This document shows positions 7,508-13,176 of a DNA stretch of 13,256 bases, in pieces. The stretch's first letter is position 1, and each line of letters begins with the position of its first letter. The stretch comes from Patescibacteria group bacterium (GTDB lineage Bacteria > Patescibacteriota > Patescibacteriia > UBA9934). Location: positions 1 through 13,256 of the forward strand of contig JAHILS010000055.1 in assembly GCA_018896835.1 (NCBI GenBank), in the 5' to 3' direction. The notes under the pieces were generated by a model, which worked only from the letters and a program-made list of their open reading frames with translations, was not told the DNA's origin and did not search any database. Position numbers and translations under genes: made by a program.

Positions 7508-7553
7508 AAAAACAAGCACAAGTGATACGATCGTATCACTTGTGCTTGTTTTT
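7508..7553. terminator. Perfect 46-bp palindrome with T-runs on both strands (possible bidirectional terminator)
   Basis: The sequence is self-complementary end to end, symmetric about 7530/7531 with CGATCG at its centre. It ends in seven Ts on the plus strand (7549-7555) and five on the minus strand, so it could terminate transcription both ways. It is much longer than needed, has no unpaired loop, and lies between two divergent gene starts where no recognised transcript should end. An operator or cruciform-forming site is an equal alternative. Confidence 0.5.
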
Positions 7554-7650
7554 TTAGATGTGTTTTTTGTTTAGTTAAGCGGTATAGCTGTTCAATTTGT
7601 GATAGCTATTTATATACACATATTCACTATACTTTACAGGACTTCGACGC

Positions 7651-7728
7651 ACAGGCACGAGATCTGATCTCTATTCACAGGCATCGAGTTATCCACAACC
7701 GAGATCGGATCTCTGTCCACAGGCATCG
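7651..7728. repeat. Tandem copies 2 and 3 of the GAGATC-N-GATCTC / CCACAGGC repeat, with a DnaA box
   Basis: Copy 2 has GAGATC-T-GATCTC at 7659-7671, flanked by CACAGGCA on both sides. Copy 3 has GAGATC-G-GATCTC at 7701-7713. Both are followed by T-N-T-(C/T)-CACAGGCATCG. An exact TTATCCACA (7689-7697) sits between them. Copy 1 at 3925-3961 shares the inner palindrome and the CCACAGGC arm, so this is a dispersed family. A degenerate relative may be at 6702-6720 (TTATCAACA followed by ACCGAGATTA). Confidence 0.65.
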
Positions 7729-7744
7729 TGAATTACTTGATAAA

Positions 7745-7788
7745 TTTTCAACCGATAATGTCCCGATCGGGACATCATCGGTTGAAAA
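7745..7788. repeat. 44-bp near-perfect palindrome
   Basis: Outer arms TTTTCAACCGAT/ATCGGTTGAAAA (12 bp) enclose an 18-bp perfect palindrome, ATGTCCCG-AT-CGGGACAT (7758-7775). The only unpaired position is an A/C step (7757/7776). No T-run follows on either strand, so it is probably not a terminator. Like the palindrome at 7508 it is centred on CGATCG. It lies about 100 bp upstream of the gene starting at 7890. Confidence 0.6.
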
Positions 7789-7889
7789 AAATAAATACTT
7801 ACAGTGGTGCAGTTTGTGCGTCTATTCACAGAATGCTAATAAAATATTCAATATGCTATACTGAAACTATAATTTATTATCAATAGTAT

Positions 7890-8432
7890 ATGCCAGAACG
7901 TGGTCAAGAACACCAACCAGACCCAATCGATCGTGGCTTGGATCGAATGCACAGAGTTATCGAATCTCAAATTGATCCACGACATGCTCAAGACCGCGCA
8001 AGTGCAATCGCGCATCTCACAGAGCTAAAGGCCTTGCAATTTAAACGTGACAAAGGGATGCGATTAGAAGCAAAAATAAGCGCCACAGAACAGGCAGAGC
8101 CATCGGCAGATGCAAAAAGGCTCGATGAACTCAACCAAGAACAACTAAGAATTGAACAAGAAATCGAGGCTCTTACACAAGAAATGCGCAAGCTCGGAAA
8201 TGAACTTGGAAAATACATGTCGCGAGATGAAGCAATCCCATATATAACAGGCGATAAAAGTATTGGGACACGCCAAAGAATTGGAGCTTTATTTTTGGGG
8301 AAAATAGGCAACTCTAATGTACTCATTGAAAAACTTCGAGCAATACACGGCTCTCGAGAACAGCTACAAAAACAAAAAGAAGAAATAGCAAAACAAATTG
8401 GCAGGCAGGAAACAATCGGGATGATGCAATAA
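7890..8432 (+). CDS. Hypothetical coiled-coil protein, 180 aa
   Basis: I do not recognise a family. The protein is hydrophilic, without signal peptide or membrane segment. Residues ~45-105 are a long charged helix rich in Glu, Lys, Gln and Leu (KRLDELNQEQLRIEQEIEAL at 75-94) and predict a coiled coil. A second helical stretch lies at ~145-175 (IEKLRAIHGSREQLQKQKEEIAK region). Between them a short, less charged segment (MSRDEAIPYITGDKSIGTRQRIGALFLGKIG, about 109-139) may be a small folded unit. It has an ATG start, no Shine-Dalgarno, and a TATAAT 17 nt upstream that would give a very short leader. It ends 43 bp before the glycosyltransferase gene on the same strand, with no terminator between, so the two are probably co-transcribed. 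Its N-terminus (MPERGQEHQPDP) loosely resembles that of the divergent gene (MQEREHGPEVAP). Confidence 0.7.
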   Translation: MPERGQEHQPDPIDRGLDRMHRVIESQIDPRHAQDRASAIAHLTELKALQFKRDKGMRLEAKISATEQAEPSADAKRLDELNQEQLRIEQEIEALTQEMRKLGNELGKYMSRDEAIPYITGDKSIGTRQRIGALFLGKIGNSNVLIEKLRAIHGSREQLQKQKEEIAKQIGRQETIGMMQ

Positions 8433-8464
8433 AAACTATTTTCAAAATTACCGATTTTTCAATC

Positions 8465-8472
8465 AAAGGAGG
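8465..8472 (+). promoter_or_regulatory. Strong Shine-Dalgarno of the glycosyltransferase gene
   Basis: AAAGGAGG lies 3 nt before the ATG at 8476. It is the only near-perfect ribosome-binding site seen before any gene in this window. The spacer is shorter than the usual 5-9 nt, but there is no other nearby in-frame ATG. Confidence 0.7.
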
Positions 8473-8475
8473 ACT

Positions 8476-9825
8476 ATGATTTCAAAAAAACAAATCGCAC
8501 ATGTTGTGGCTGTGAATATGGGTTATGGACACGAACGCCCAGCGCACACACTTATTCATTTGGCATACAAAGGCAAAATTGTTATTGCTAATGATTATGC
8601 CAACATACCAGAGTCTGATAAACATCTTTGGGAAAGCGGGCGCAAATTATACGAACAAGTATCAAGATTTAAAAAAGTGCCAATCCTTGGAAAAATCGCT
8701 TTTGGAATAATGGATCAACTCCAAAGAATTCCAGACTTTTACCCACGCCGTGACCTTTCTGCACCAAGTCTGCAACTTTGGCAATTCTACAATCTAATCC
8801 ATCACAAAGACTGGATGCGTCACTTAATCGATGATTTAGCCAAGCATCCACTTCCACTTGTCTGCACTTTCATGACGCCTGCTTTTGCAGCTGAAGAGTT
8901 CGGCTATCCTGGAGATATTTATGTGCTTTGTACTGACACTGATATTTCTCGAGCCTGGGCCCCACTTCACCCTAAAAAAAGTAGAATAAAATATTTTGCA
9001 CCAACCGGACGGGTAGCTGAACGGCTAAAATTGTATGGGGTACCAGAGGAGAATATCGAACTAACAGGATTTCCTTTGCCGATTAGCGCAATCGGAGGGG
9101 TTGAACCAAAAAACGTACATCAAGACCTTGCCCGCCGAATATGCCATCTTGATCCAAGAAAAATCTTTACCACTCGGGCTAAGAAAACCTTGGAAGCTCA
9201 TATGGGAGCATCCTTTGAGGCTGGTATTCACAAAAAAAATGGCAAACCAATTCATCTAGCATTTTTTGTAGGCGGAGCAGGGGCACAAGGCGATATCGGG
9301 GCTGAAATTATCAAAAGCCTTAGTTGCGAAATTAAACGGGCAAGAATTAAACTAACGCTTGTTGCTGGTACCAGGCCAGAGGTTGCTAATTACTTTGAAG
9401 AAGAAATAAAAAAGTCTGGACTTGCCAAAGAACGAAAAAGTAAACTTATCGATATTATCTTTGAGCAAAATCGACCAGCATATTTTGAAACTTTAGAAAA
9501 AGCACTGCGTGGTTTTGATGTTATTTGGACAAAGCCCTCAGAGATGTCTTTTTATACCGGGCTAGGATTACCGATCATTATGACCCCACCGGTTGGATCG
9601 CAGGAAGATTTTAATCGACAATGGTTAATGCAAATCGCTGCCGGAATCGATCAGCTGGATCCAAAGTACACAAACGAATGGCTATTTGATTGGATCGCCT
9701 CAGGTGCGCTCGCGCGCATGGCATGGAATGGATTTATTGAAGCGCCAACCCACGGAGCATATAGAATTGAAGACATCATTCTTGGCAGACCAAACACAAT
9801 CCATGAACTACCTCTAGTTGTCTAA
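8476..9825 (+). CDS. GT-B glycosyltransferase, MurG/MGDG-synthase-like (GT28-type)
   Basis: A 449-residue probable cytoplasmic or membrane-peripheral enzyme transferring a sugar from a nucleotide donor to a lipid or envelope acceptor. The N-terminal Rossmann half opens with VVAVNMGYGHERPAHTL (10-26), equivalent to the GxGH acceptor loop of MGDG synthases. It continues with VLCTDTDISRAWAP (150-163) and IKYFAPTGRVAERLKLYGVP...LTGFPLP (171-202), the classic end of the N-domain in this family. The C-terminal half has the donor loop VGGAGAQ (265-271), TLVAGTR (294-300) and WTKPSEMSFYTGLGLPIIM with PPVGSQEDFNRQWL (351-384), corresponding to the nucleotide-sugar signature 'KPG..T..E....G.P.....P...QE..N'. 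The sugar and acceptor cannot be read from sequence; a glycolipid product is the likeliest inference. It lies downstream of the coiled-coil gene and shares a terminator with rpmB. Confidence 0.85.
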   Translation: MISKKQIAHVVAVNMGYGHERPAHTLIHLAYKGKIVIANDYANIPESDKHLWESGRKLYEQVSRFKKVPILGKIAFGIMDQLQRIPDFYPRRDLSAPSLQLWQFYNLIHHKDWMRHLIDDLAKHPLPLVCTFMTPAFAAEEFGYPGDIYVLCTDTDISRAWAPLHPKKSRIKYFAPTGRVAERLKLYGVPEENIELTGFPLPISAIGGVEPKNVHQDLARRICHLDPRKIFTTRAKKTLEAHMGASFEAGIHKKNGKPIHLAFFVGGAGAQGDIGAEIIKSLSCEIKRARIKLTLVAGTRPEVANYFEEEIKKSGLAKERKSKLIDIIFEQNRPAYFETLEKALRGFDVIWTKPSEMSFYTGLGLPIIMTPPVGSQEDFNRQWLMQIAAGIDQLDPKYTNEWLFDWIASGALARMAWNGFIEAPTHGAYRIEDIILGRPNTIHELPLVV

Positions 9826-9828
9826 ACA

Positions 9829-9862
9829 AAAAAATCACCCCGCGTTTTTGCGGGATGATTTT
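9829..9862. terminator. Bidirectional terminator between the glycosyltransferase gene and rpmB
   Basis: Arms AAATCA-C-CCCGC and GCGGG-A-TGATTT enclose GTTTTT. There is a T-run on the plus side, and the A-run on the left becomes a T-run on the minus strand. It sits in the 47-bp gap where the two genes converge, and serves both. Confidence 0.85.
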
Positions 9863-9872
9863 TTATTTCTTG

Positions 9873-10091
9873 TTATTTCAAATCGTACTTCTTTCCTTCT
9901 TTCTGCCATTTTGCCAATGTTCGTAGTCCACGAGCAGTAACCATAATAGTCTCAAGCCTGCCTGTAATAGGATTCATAAGACGCTTTTTCTGCAGGTTTG
10001 GATTTTGTCGACGCTTTGTTTTTACGTTTGAGTGACTGACATTATTCCCAGTTAAAGGAGTTTTGCCAGTGATAGCACATTTTTTAGCCAT
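9873..10091 (-). CDS. rpmB: 50S ribosomal protein L28
   Basis: A small basic 72-residue protein of the large ribosomal subunit. The N-terminus MAKKCAITGKTPLTGNNVSHSNVKTKRR is the L28 hallmark (C-x-x-T-G-K, then G-N-N-V-S-H-(S/A)-N-x-K-T-K-R). The rest, with NPNLQKKR (30-37), VTARGLRTL (51-59) and a Lys-rich end, also fits. Length is normal. It has its own strong promoter directly upstream and no visible Shine-Dalgarno, and is the only ribosomal protein gene in the window. Confidence 0.97.
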   Translation of the reverse strand: MAKKCAITGKTPLTGNNVSHSNVKTKRRQNPNLQKKRLMNPITGRLETIMVTARGLRTLAKWQKEGKKYDLK

Positions 10092-10115
10092 AAAATCTTT
10101 GTTAAAACTGGCAAA

Positions 10116-10144
10116 AGAATACCTTAGCGCCTTAATTTTGTCAA
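10116..10144 (-). promoter_or_regulatory. Sigma70-type promoter of rpmB
   Basis: On the minus strand a perfect TTGACA (10139-10144), a 17-nt spacer and TATTCT (10116-10121). The predicted start, near 10109, gives a leader of about 18 nt before the rpmB ATG. It lies just past the end of the nuclease-fusion gene, so rpmB is transcribed independently. Confidence 0.8.
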
Positions 10145-10156
10145 ACTTATGATGCC

Positions 10157-10999
10157 TTACGAGCCTGGTTCAATCTCTATTACCTCACTACACATTTTAA
10201 TGATTTCCAAAGCGCGAGTTTCTGACACATCTAATTTTTGCGCAAGTTCATCTGGCTCCTTTTTAGCAACGTCCCTGCAAAGTAACAAATCATGATTTGA
10301 TAACTGCTCAAGCTCACTTTGCTTTATTTCATCAAGTACAGTAACTGGGTAAAGTCCAATATGATCCACCATTTGAGCAAACGTGCGTTCTTTGGGAACA
10401 TTCCAACCTATCATGTGAATGCCTTTGCAAACTCCGTATTCAAGCGCAACATCTGTAAAACGTGCGTTGGTAACAATCCAAACTTCATCAAAATGTGGAC
10501 ACTTGCCAACAGCAGACCCGTCAACAAGATCCAAAAACCTTGCCCAAGTCGCCAGCACATCTTTTAGATTAACAACGTCATAAAAATTATTTCGAAACTT
10601 TGCTTCAATAAAAATCATCCGTCTATCTTTTTGCGCCACAACATCTATCTCGTGAGGAACGCACGCCCCTTCGTAATCTTCTTGCGGAGCATGCGCGTCA
10701 TAACCGTACGCGCATAGAATTGACGCAACATATTTTTCAAACTTATACCCGGCTGGACCAAGCCTTAACAAAGCTGAACGTAAATCATATCTACAAGCCA
10801 AACACTTTTGTTGTTTTTTTAAATCTTCAAAAACTATTTTATAAATCTGCGCTGTTGTCATGCCATTGTGCAATCGCTTTTGCAAATCAGCCACAATAGA
10901 ATCTGCAACCTCACTTGATGCTCCTGTGCGTAAAACGCTGGTACGAACTTTTTCTGGATCAAACTCAACCCGCTTACCCGATGATTTTATGATTTGCAT
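10157..10999 (-). CDS. ATP-cone / Mrr-like (PD-(D/E)XK) nuclease / HhH fusion protein
   Basis: 280 residues from the ATG at 10999. Domain 1 (1-62) is an ATP-cone: MQIIKSSGKRVEFDPEKVR, then MTTAQIYKIVFEDL, as in the nucleotide-sensing N-terminus of ribonucleotide reductases and NrdR. Domain 2 (about 80-200) is a restriction-endonuclease-like fold: GPAGYKFEKYVASIL...GY (81-100), then HEIDVVA (116-122) and FIEAKF (130-135), giving the D119...E132-x-K134 catalytic set. Domain 3 (about 228-275) looks like a helix-hairpin-helix DNA-binding tail. Inferred role: a DNA-cleaving or DNA-binding enzyme regulated by adenine nucleotides. No methyltransferase is adjacent, so a classical restriction role is unsupported. 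Other starts are ATGs at 11017 and 11020 (the latter overlapping the LCP stop as ATGA) and a TTG at 11062; I prefer 10999 because ATP-cones typically begin there. It is co-transcribed with the LCP gene. Confidence 0.8.
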   Translation of the reverse strand: MQIIKSSGKRVEFDPEKVRTSVLRTGASSEVADSIVADLQKRLHNGMTTAQIYKIVFEDLKKQQKCLACRYDLRSALLRLGPAGYKFEKYVASILCAYGYDAHAPQEDYEGACVPHEIDVVAQKDRRMIFIEAKFRNNFYDVVNLKDVLATWARFLDLVDGSAVGKCPHFDEVWIVTNARFTDVALEYGVCKGIHMIGWNVPKERTFAQMVDHIGLYPVTVLDEIKQSELEQLSNHDLLLCRDVAKKEPDELAQKLDVSETRALEIIKMCSEVIEIEPGS

Positions 11000-11016
11000 A
11001 TGATGGTACTTCCCCA

Positions 11017-12192
11017 TCATTCTATCATATTTGAAAGTAATTCTTTTCCCTTCTGCGCCCAATCATCTTGACCAAGCGTTTCTTTTTCTAAAATATATAA
11101 ACTTATAAAATCAATAATTTCTTGCGGGTCTCCCATTTGCTGGGCATAAAGCTCAACAAAGTCATAGTGCAGTTGCTCACGCGTTTGCTCGTCTTCAACC
11201 TGAAGCCAAAGCTGATTATCAACAATGTGGTCAAGATCTTCTTTATTCTCGAAAGAATCTTGCAAATAAGCGATGATCGACGCCTGAATCTGCTCCTTGG
11301 TGACTCCTGTCAAATCGTTTGTTGAAAGGTATGGACGCAAGCGATCCTGCCACGTGCTTATCTGATCTGCTATTGTTTGCGCATCAAAATGATAATCAAC
11401 GGTTTGGTAATACGGTCGCATTTGCAAAACAATATCGTCAGGCCTGGCATCGATTTCTGAGTCTACAAAACCTCCTAAAATCGCACTCGCTGTGGCAAAA
11501 TCCATGTCAGTATCAACAAAGGTATAAAGCAAATACTGCATCGGGAGCGTAAAGTTACTTCTAAATTTTGCCAGGTGATTAATTATCATGTCTTTAATAA
11601 AGACCGCTTGATTGTGAGATCTTTGCGGATCGCCGATCTGATAGCTTTGTCTATGACGCAACCACTCAAGAGTTTCGGTTGTGGGAAAATCAAACAATCG
11701 CAAAATGCCAAGTGTTTGGGAAAAATTAACAGTAATAACATAATCAGCCTTTACTCCAATAACTTTTTCTATCTGCTCAATTCCATAGTCTAAGCCTTCA
11801 TACGAGCAAGCGTTGGCAAGGTAGTATTCAGTATCAACAAGTTTCTGAGGAATGTAGGCATAAGTTCCACGCGGGACTGATGTGATTATCATGTTCCAAT
11901 TCTCAACATCAAGCGTAAAAAAATGGATCGCATCACAATGTGGATTTGAATCTTCTATCCTGCCATCAAGACCAAGTAACAAAACATTGATCTGCGAGTC
12001 ATCACCAAAACCTATTTGCCCGTCAGCCTGTGCTAATCGTTCTTGCAGCACCAAGTCAACGATCGATTCAATCTGATTCATCTTATTTTCATCCCGTTTA
12101 GACAAACCAAATAATGCTGATACTAAAAATAGCAATATTGCCAAACAGCCGACCGATGCAATTATTATTCTTCTACGCTTCATACTGCCCAT
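11017..12192 (-). CDS. LytR-CpsA-Psr (LCP) family protein, compact core
   Basis: LCP enzymes transfer polyprenyl-phosphate-linked glycopolymers to the cell wall or related acceptors outside the membrane. This 391-residue protein has a short basic N-terminus, one transmembrane segment (about 9-30) and an extracytoplasmic LCP core (about 67-205): INVLLLGLDGR (68-78), CDAIHFFTLD (86-95), MIITSVPRGTYAYIP (101-115), then DYVITVNFSQTLGIL, and LEWLRHRQ...IGDPQRSHNQAVF (175-198), equivalent to the 'R.R....GD..R..RQ' lipid-phosphate-binding motif. The usual 'VDxLGGV' stretch between the last two is missing, and the usual 'PRD' reads PRG. Residues ~205-391 are mostly helical and unrecognised. Start at 12192 or at the ATG at 12183 (MKRRR). 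It overlaps or abuts the nuclease-fusion gene. Activity may be altered, given the shortened core. Confidence 0.8.
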   Translation of the reverse strand: MGSMKRRRIIIASVGCLAILLFLVSALFGLSKRDENKMNQIESIVDLVLQERLAQADGQIGFGDDSQINVLLLGLDGRIEDSNPHCDAIHFFTLDVENWNMIITSVPRGTYAYIPQKLVDTEYYLANACSYEGLDYGIEQIEKVIGVKADYVITVNFSQTLGILRLFDFPTTETLEWLRHRQSYQIGDPQRSHNQAVFIKDMIINHLAKFRSNFTLPMQYLLYTFVDTDMDFATASAILGGFVDSEIDARPDDIVLQMRPYYQTVDYHFDAQTIADQISTWQDRLRPYLSTNDLTGVTKEQIQASIIAYLQDSFENKEDLDHIVDNQLWLQVEDEQTREQLHYDFVELYAQQMGDPQEIIDFISLYILEKETLGQDDWAQKGKELLSNMIE

Positions 12193-12231
12193 AGATTAAC
12201 GAACTTTTCACCGCAGTACAAGAAAACAGAC

Positions 12232-12240
12232 TTATCCACA
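12232..12240 (+). other. DnaA-box-like 9-mer (exact TTATCCACA)
   Basis: An exact TTATCCACA in the 92-bp gap between the HU and LCP genes, within the presumed LCP upstream region. It has no GAGATC palindrome beside it, unlike the copies at 3917 and 7689. Confidence 0.4.
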
Positions 12241-12246
12241 ACAAAT

Positions 12247-12279
12247 AAAAAACCCAGCTATTGCTAACCGAGTTTTTTT
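12247..12279 (-). terminator. Terminator downstream of the HU gene
   Basis: On the minus strand AAAAACTC pairs with GGGTTTTT (with one G-U) and AGC pairs with GCT around AATA, with a 4-nt bulge between the stems. A run of six Ts follows. It begins 6 bp after the HU stop. Confidence 0.6.
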
Positions 12280-12284
12280 ATTTC

Positions 12285-12569
12285 TTACAACAATGCGTCT
12301 TTAGCTGCTTTGTTGACTGCAAACTTTACAACTGTCTTGGCTGGAATCTTGATTGTCTCACCTGTTGCTGGATTGCGTCCCATGCGTTCTGCACGGTGTT
12401 TCTTTGCCATCTTTCCAAGGCCAGGAAGCATAATCTCTCCACAGCTCTTAATTTCGCTGTAAACAAGCTCAACAAGCTTGTTGTACATCTCTTCTGCGTC
12501 TTTCTTAGACACACCCCACTTCTCAGCCATAGCGGCTACGAGTTGGGACTTTGATAGTCGTTTGCTCAT
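12285..12569 (-). CDS. HU-family nucleoid-associated DNA-binding protein
   Basis: A small basic dimeric histone-like protein that bends and compacts DNA. The 94 residues from the ATG at 12569 match the HU/IHF fold: N-terminal helices MSKRLSKSQLVAAMAEK and SKKDAEEMYNKLVELV, then GEIMLPGLGKM (the conserved 'G..v.l.gfG.F' strand). The DNA-minor-groove arm is AERMGRNPATGETIKIPAKT, containing the diagnostic G-R-N-P-x-T-G with the intercalating proline. It ends VKFAVNKAAKDALL. Length is typical (about 90). A TTG two codons upstream (12575) is in frame but the ATG aligns with the family start. It has its own promoter and terminator. Confidence 0.96.
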   Translation of the reverse strand: MSKRLSKSQLVAAMAEKWGVSKKDAEEMYNKLVELVYSEIKSCGEIMLPGLGKMAKKHRAERMGRNPATGETIKIPAKTVVKFAVNKAAKDALL

Positions 12570-12604
12570 ATTCAAATTAGGTTAATTATTAAATTCACAA
12601 ATAA

Positions 12605-12633
12605 ATTCTAGCACCTTTTGTATAAAAACTCAA
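12605..12633 (-). promoter_or_regulatory. Sigma70-type promoter of the HU gene
   Basis: On the minus strand TTGAGT (12628-12633), a 17-nt spacer and TAGAAT (12605-12610). Predicted transcription start is near 12598, giving a leader of about 30 nt. It lies in the 285-bp gap between the divergent HU and RRM genes. Confidence 0.75.
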
Positions 12634-12760
12634 TAAACAATAGGGTTCCTGTGTACAAACTCGTACAGATTGTGGTTTTGCTGTCAAATGTTAATCAGAA
12701 GTTTATTAATAAACATTAAAGAAACACCAGATAGCAACCCCTAAGGCTATAGTAATAAAA

Positions 12761-12789
12761 TTGACTTATTTAGCATATTGTGCTATTGT
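12761..12789 (+). promoter_or_regulatory. Sigma70-type promoter of the RRM gene
   Basis: TTGACT (12761-12766), a 17-nt spacer and TATTGT (12784-12789). A start near 12796 leaves a leader of about 60 nt, longer than those predicted for rpmB and HU, so post-transcriptional control is possible. I see no clear hairpin in the leader. The rest of this divergent gap holds nothing else I can name. Confidence 0.7.
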
Positions 12790-12854
12790 TTTGTCGTCCT
12801 AGCCCAGTTTTCATAATTTGGCAGGTACAGTTAATTCACTAACGATTGCCTGTT

Positions 12855-13109
12855 ATGGAAAACAAGCTATTCGTCGGCAACATCTCATGGGATGCATCAG
12901 ATGAGGATCTAAAGAACCTCTTTGCAGCTTATGGAGAAGTGCTATCAGCTCGAATTGTGATCGACAAGTTCACAAACAAGAGCCGTGGCTTCGGCTTTGT
13001 AGAAATGTCTACAGCTGAGCAAGCACAAGCTGCTATTGATGGTCTTCATGATAAAGATTTCATGGGACGTCAAATCAGCGTAAACATTGCCCGACCAAAG
13101 GAAGCATAA
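12855..13109 (+). CDS. Single-RRM RNA-binding protein
   Basis: 84 residues from the ATG at 12855, consisting almost entirely of one RNA-recognition motif. RNP2 is KLFVGNISW (4-12) and RNP1 is KSRGFGFVEM (42-51), with the RNA-stacking aromatics in place; the flanking helices (SDEDLKNLFAAYGEV and AEQAQAAIDGLHD) and the last strand (RQISVNIARP) are complete. Such stand-alone RRM proteins occur in cyanobacteria and in many Patescibacteria and bind single-stranded RNA, often under cold or stress conditions; the target here is unknown. A TTG at 12846 is in frame upstream but the ATG gives the standard N-terminus. It is monocistronic, with its own promoter and terminator. Confidence 0.95.
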   Translation: MENKLFVGNISWDASDEDLKNLFAAYGEVLSARIVIDKFTNKSRGFGFVEMSTAEQAQAAIDGLHDKDFMGRQISVNIARPKEA

Positions 13110-13121
13110 GCTTTCAAGCAA

Positions 13122-13154
13122 AAAACACTCCGCGATTACATCAAGGAGTGTTTT
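13122..13154 (+). terminator. Terminator of the RRM gene
   Basis: Arms AAAACACTCC (13122-13131) and GGAGTGTTTT (13145-13154) pair perfectly around a 13-nt loop, followed by GTTTTG. It starts 12 bp after the stop. It may also serve the minus-strand gene entering from the right. Confidence 0.8.
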
Positions 13155-13176
13155 GTTTTGACAACTCTACTTTAAT

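Larger units (their letters stand above)
7275..7889. other. 615-bp divergent intergenic region rich in palindromes and GATC sites
   Basis: This gap separates two divergently transcribed unknown genes. Left to right it holds an A/T-rich stretch (7275-7345), a TTATCCACA at 7356-7364, a hairpin at 7377-7414, a perfect 46-bp palindrome at 7508-7553, two GAGATC-N-GATCTC units with another TTATCCACA (7651-7728), and a 44-bp palindrome at 7745-7788. Eight GATC sites fall within 7426-7768. A 77-codon minus-strand frame (7286-7519) spans part of it but has no protein-like features. A TATAAT at 7868-7873, 17 nt before the plus-strand start at 7890, is the only promoter-like hint and lacks a good -35. 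Confidence 0.6.

Noticed and set aside
7286..7519. Minus-strand 77-codon frame in the divergent gap
   Set aside because: It crosses a hairpin and part of the 46-bp palindrome, has no Shine-Dalgarno or domain, and ends in A/T-rich sequence that reads as a fortuitous hydrophobic tail. A small membrane protein cannot be fully excluded.
7651..7728. CRISPR array
   Set aside because: Only two tandem units of a palindromic motif are present, without regular unique spacers or cas genes.
10157..11062. Longer start (TTG at 11062) for the nuclease-fusion gene
   Set aside because: It would overlap the LCP gene by 46 bp and add residues with no family support; ATGs at 10999, 11017 and 11020 fit better.
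12261..12554. Plus-strand 97-codon frame opposite HU
   Set aside because: It is antisense to a full-length HU protein with diagnostic motifs and has no features of its own.
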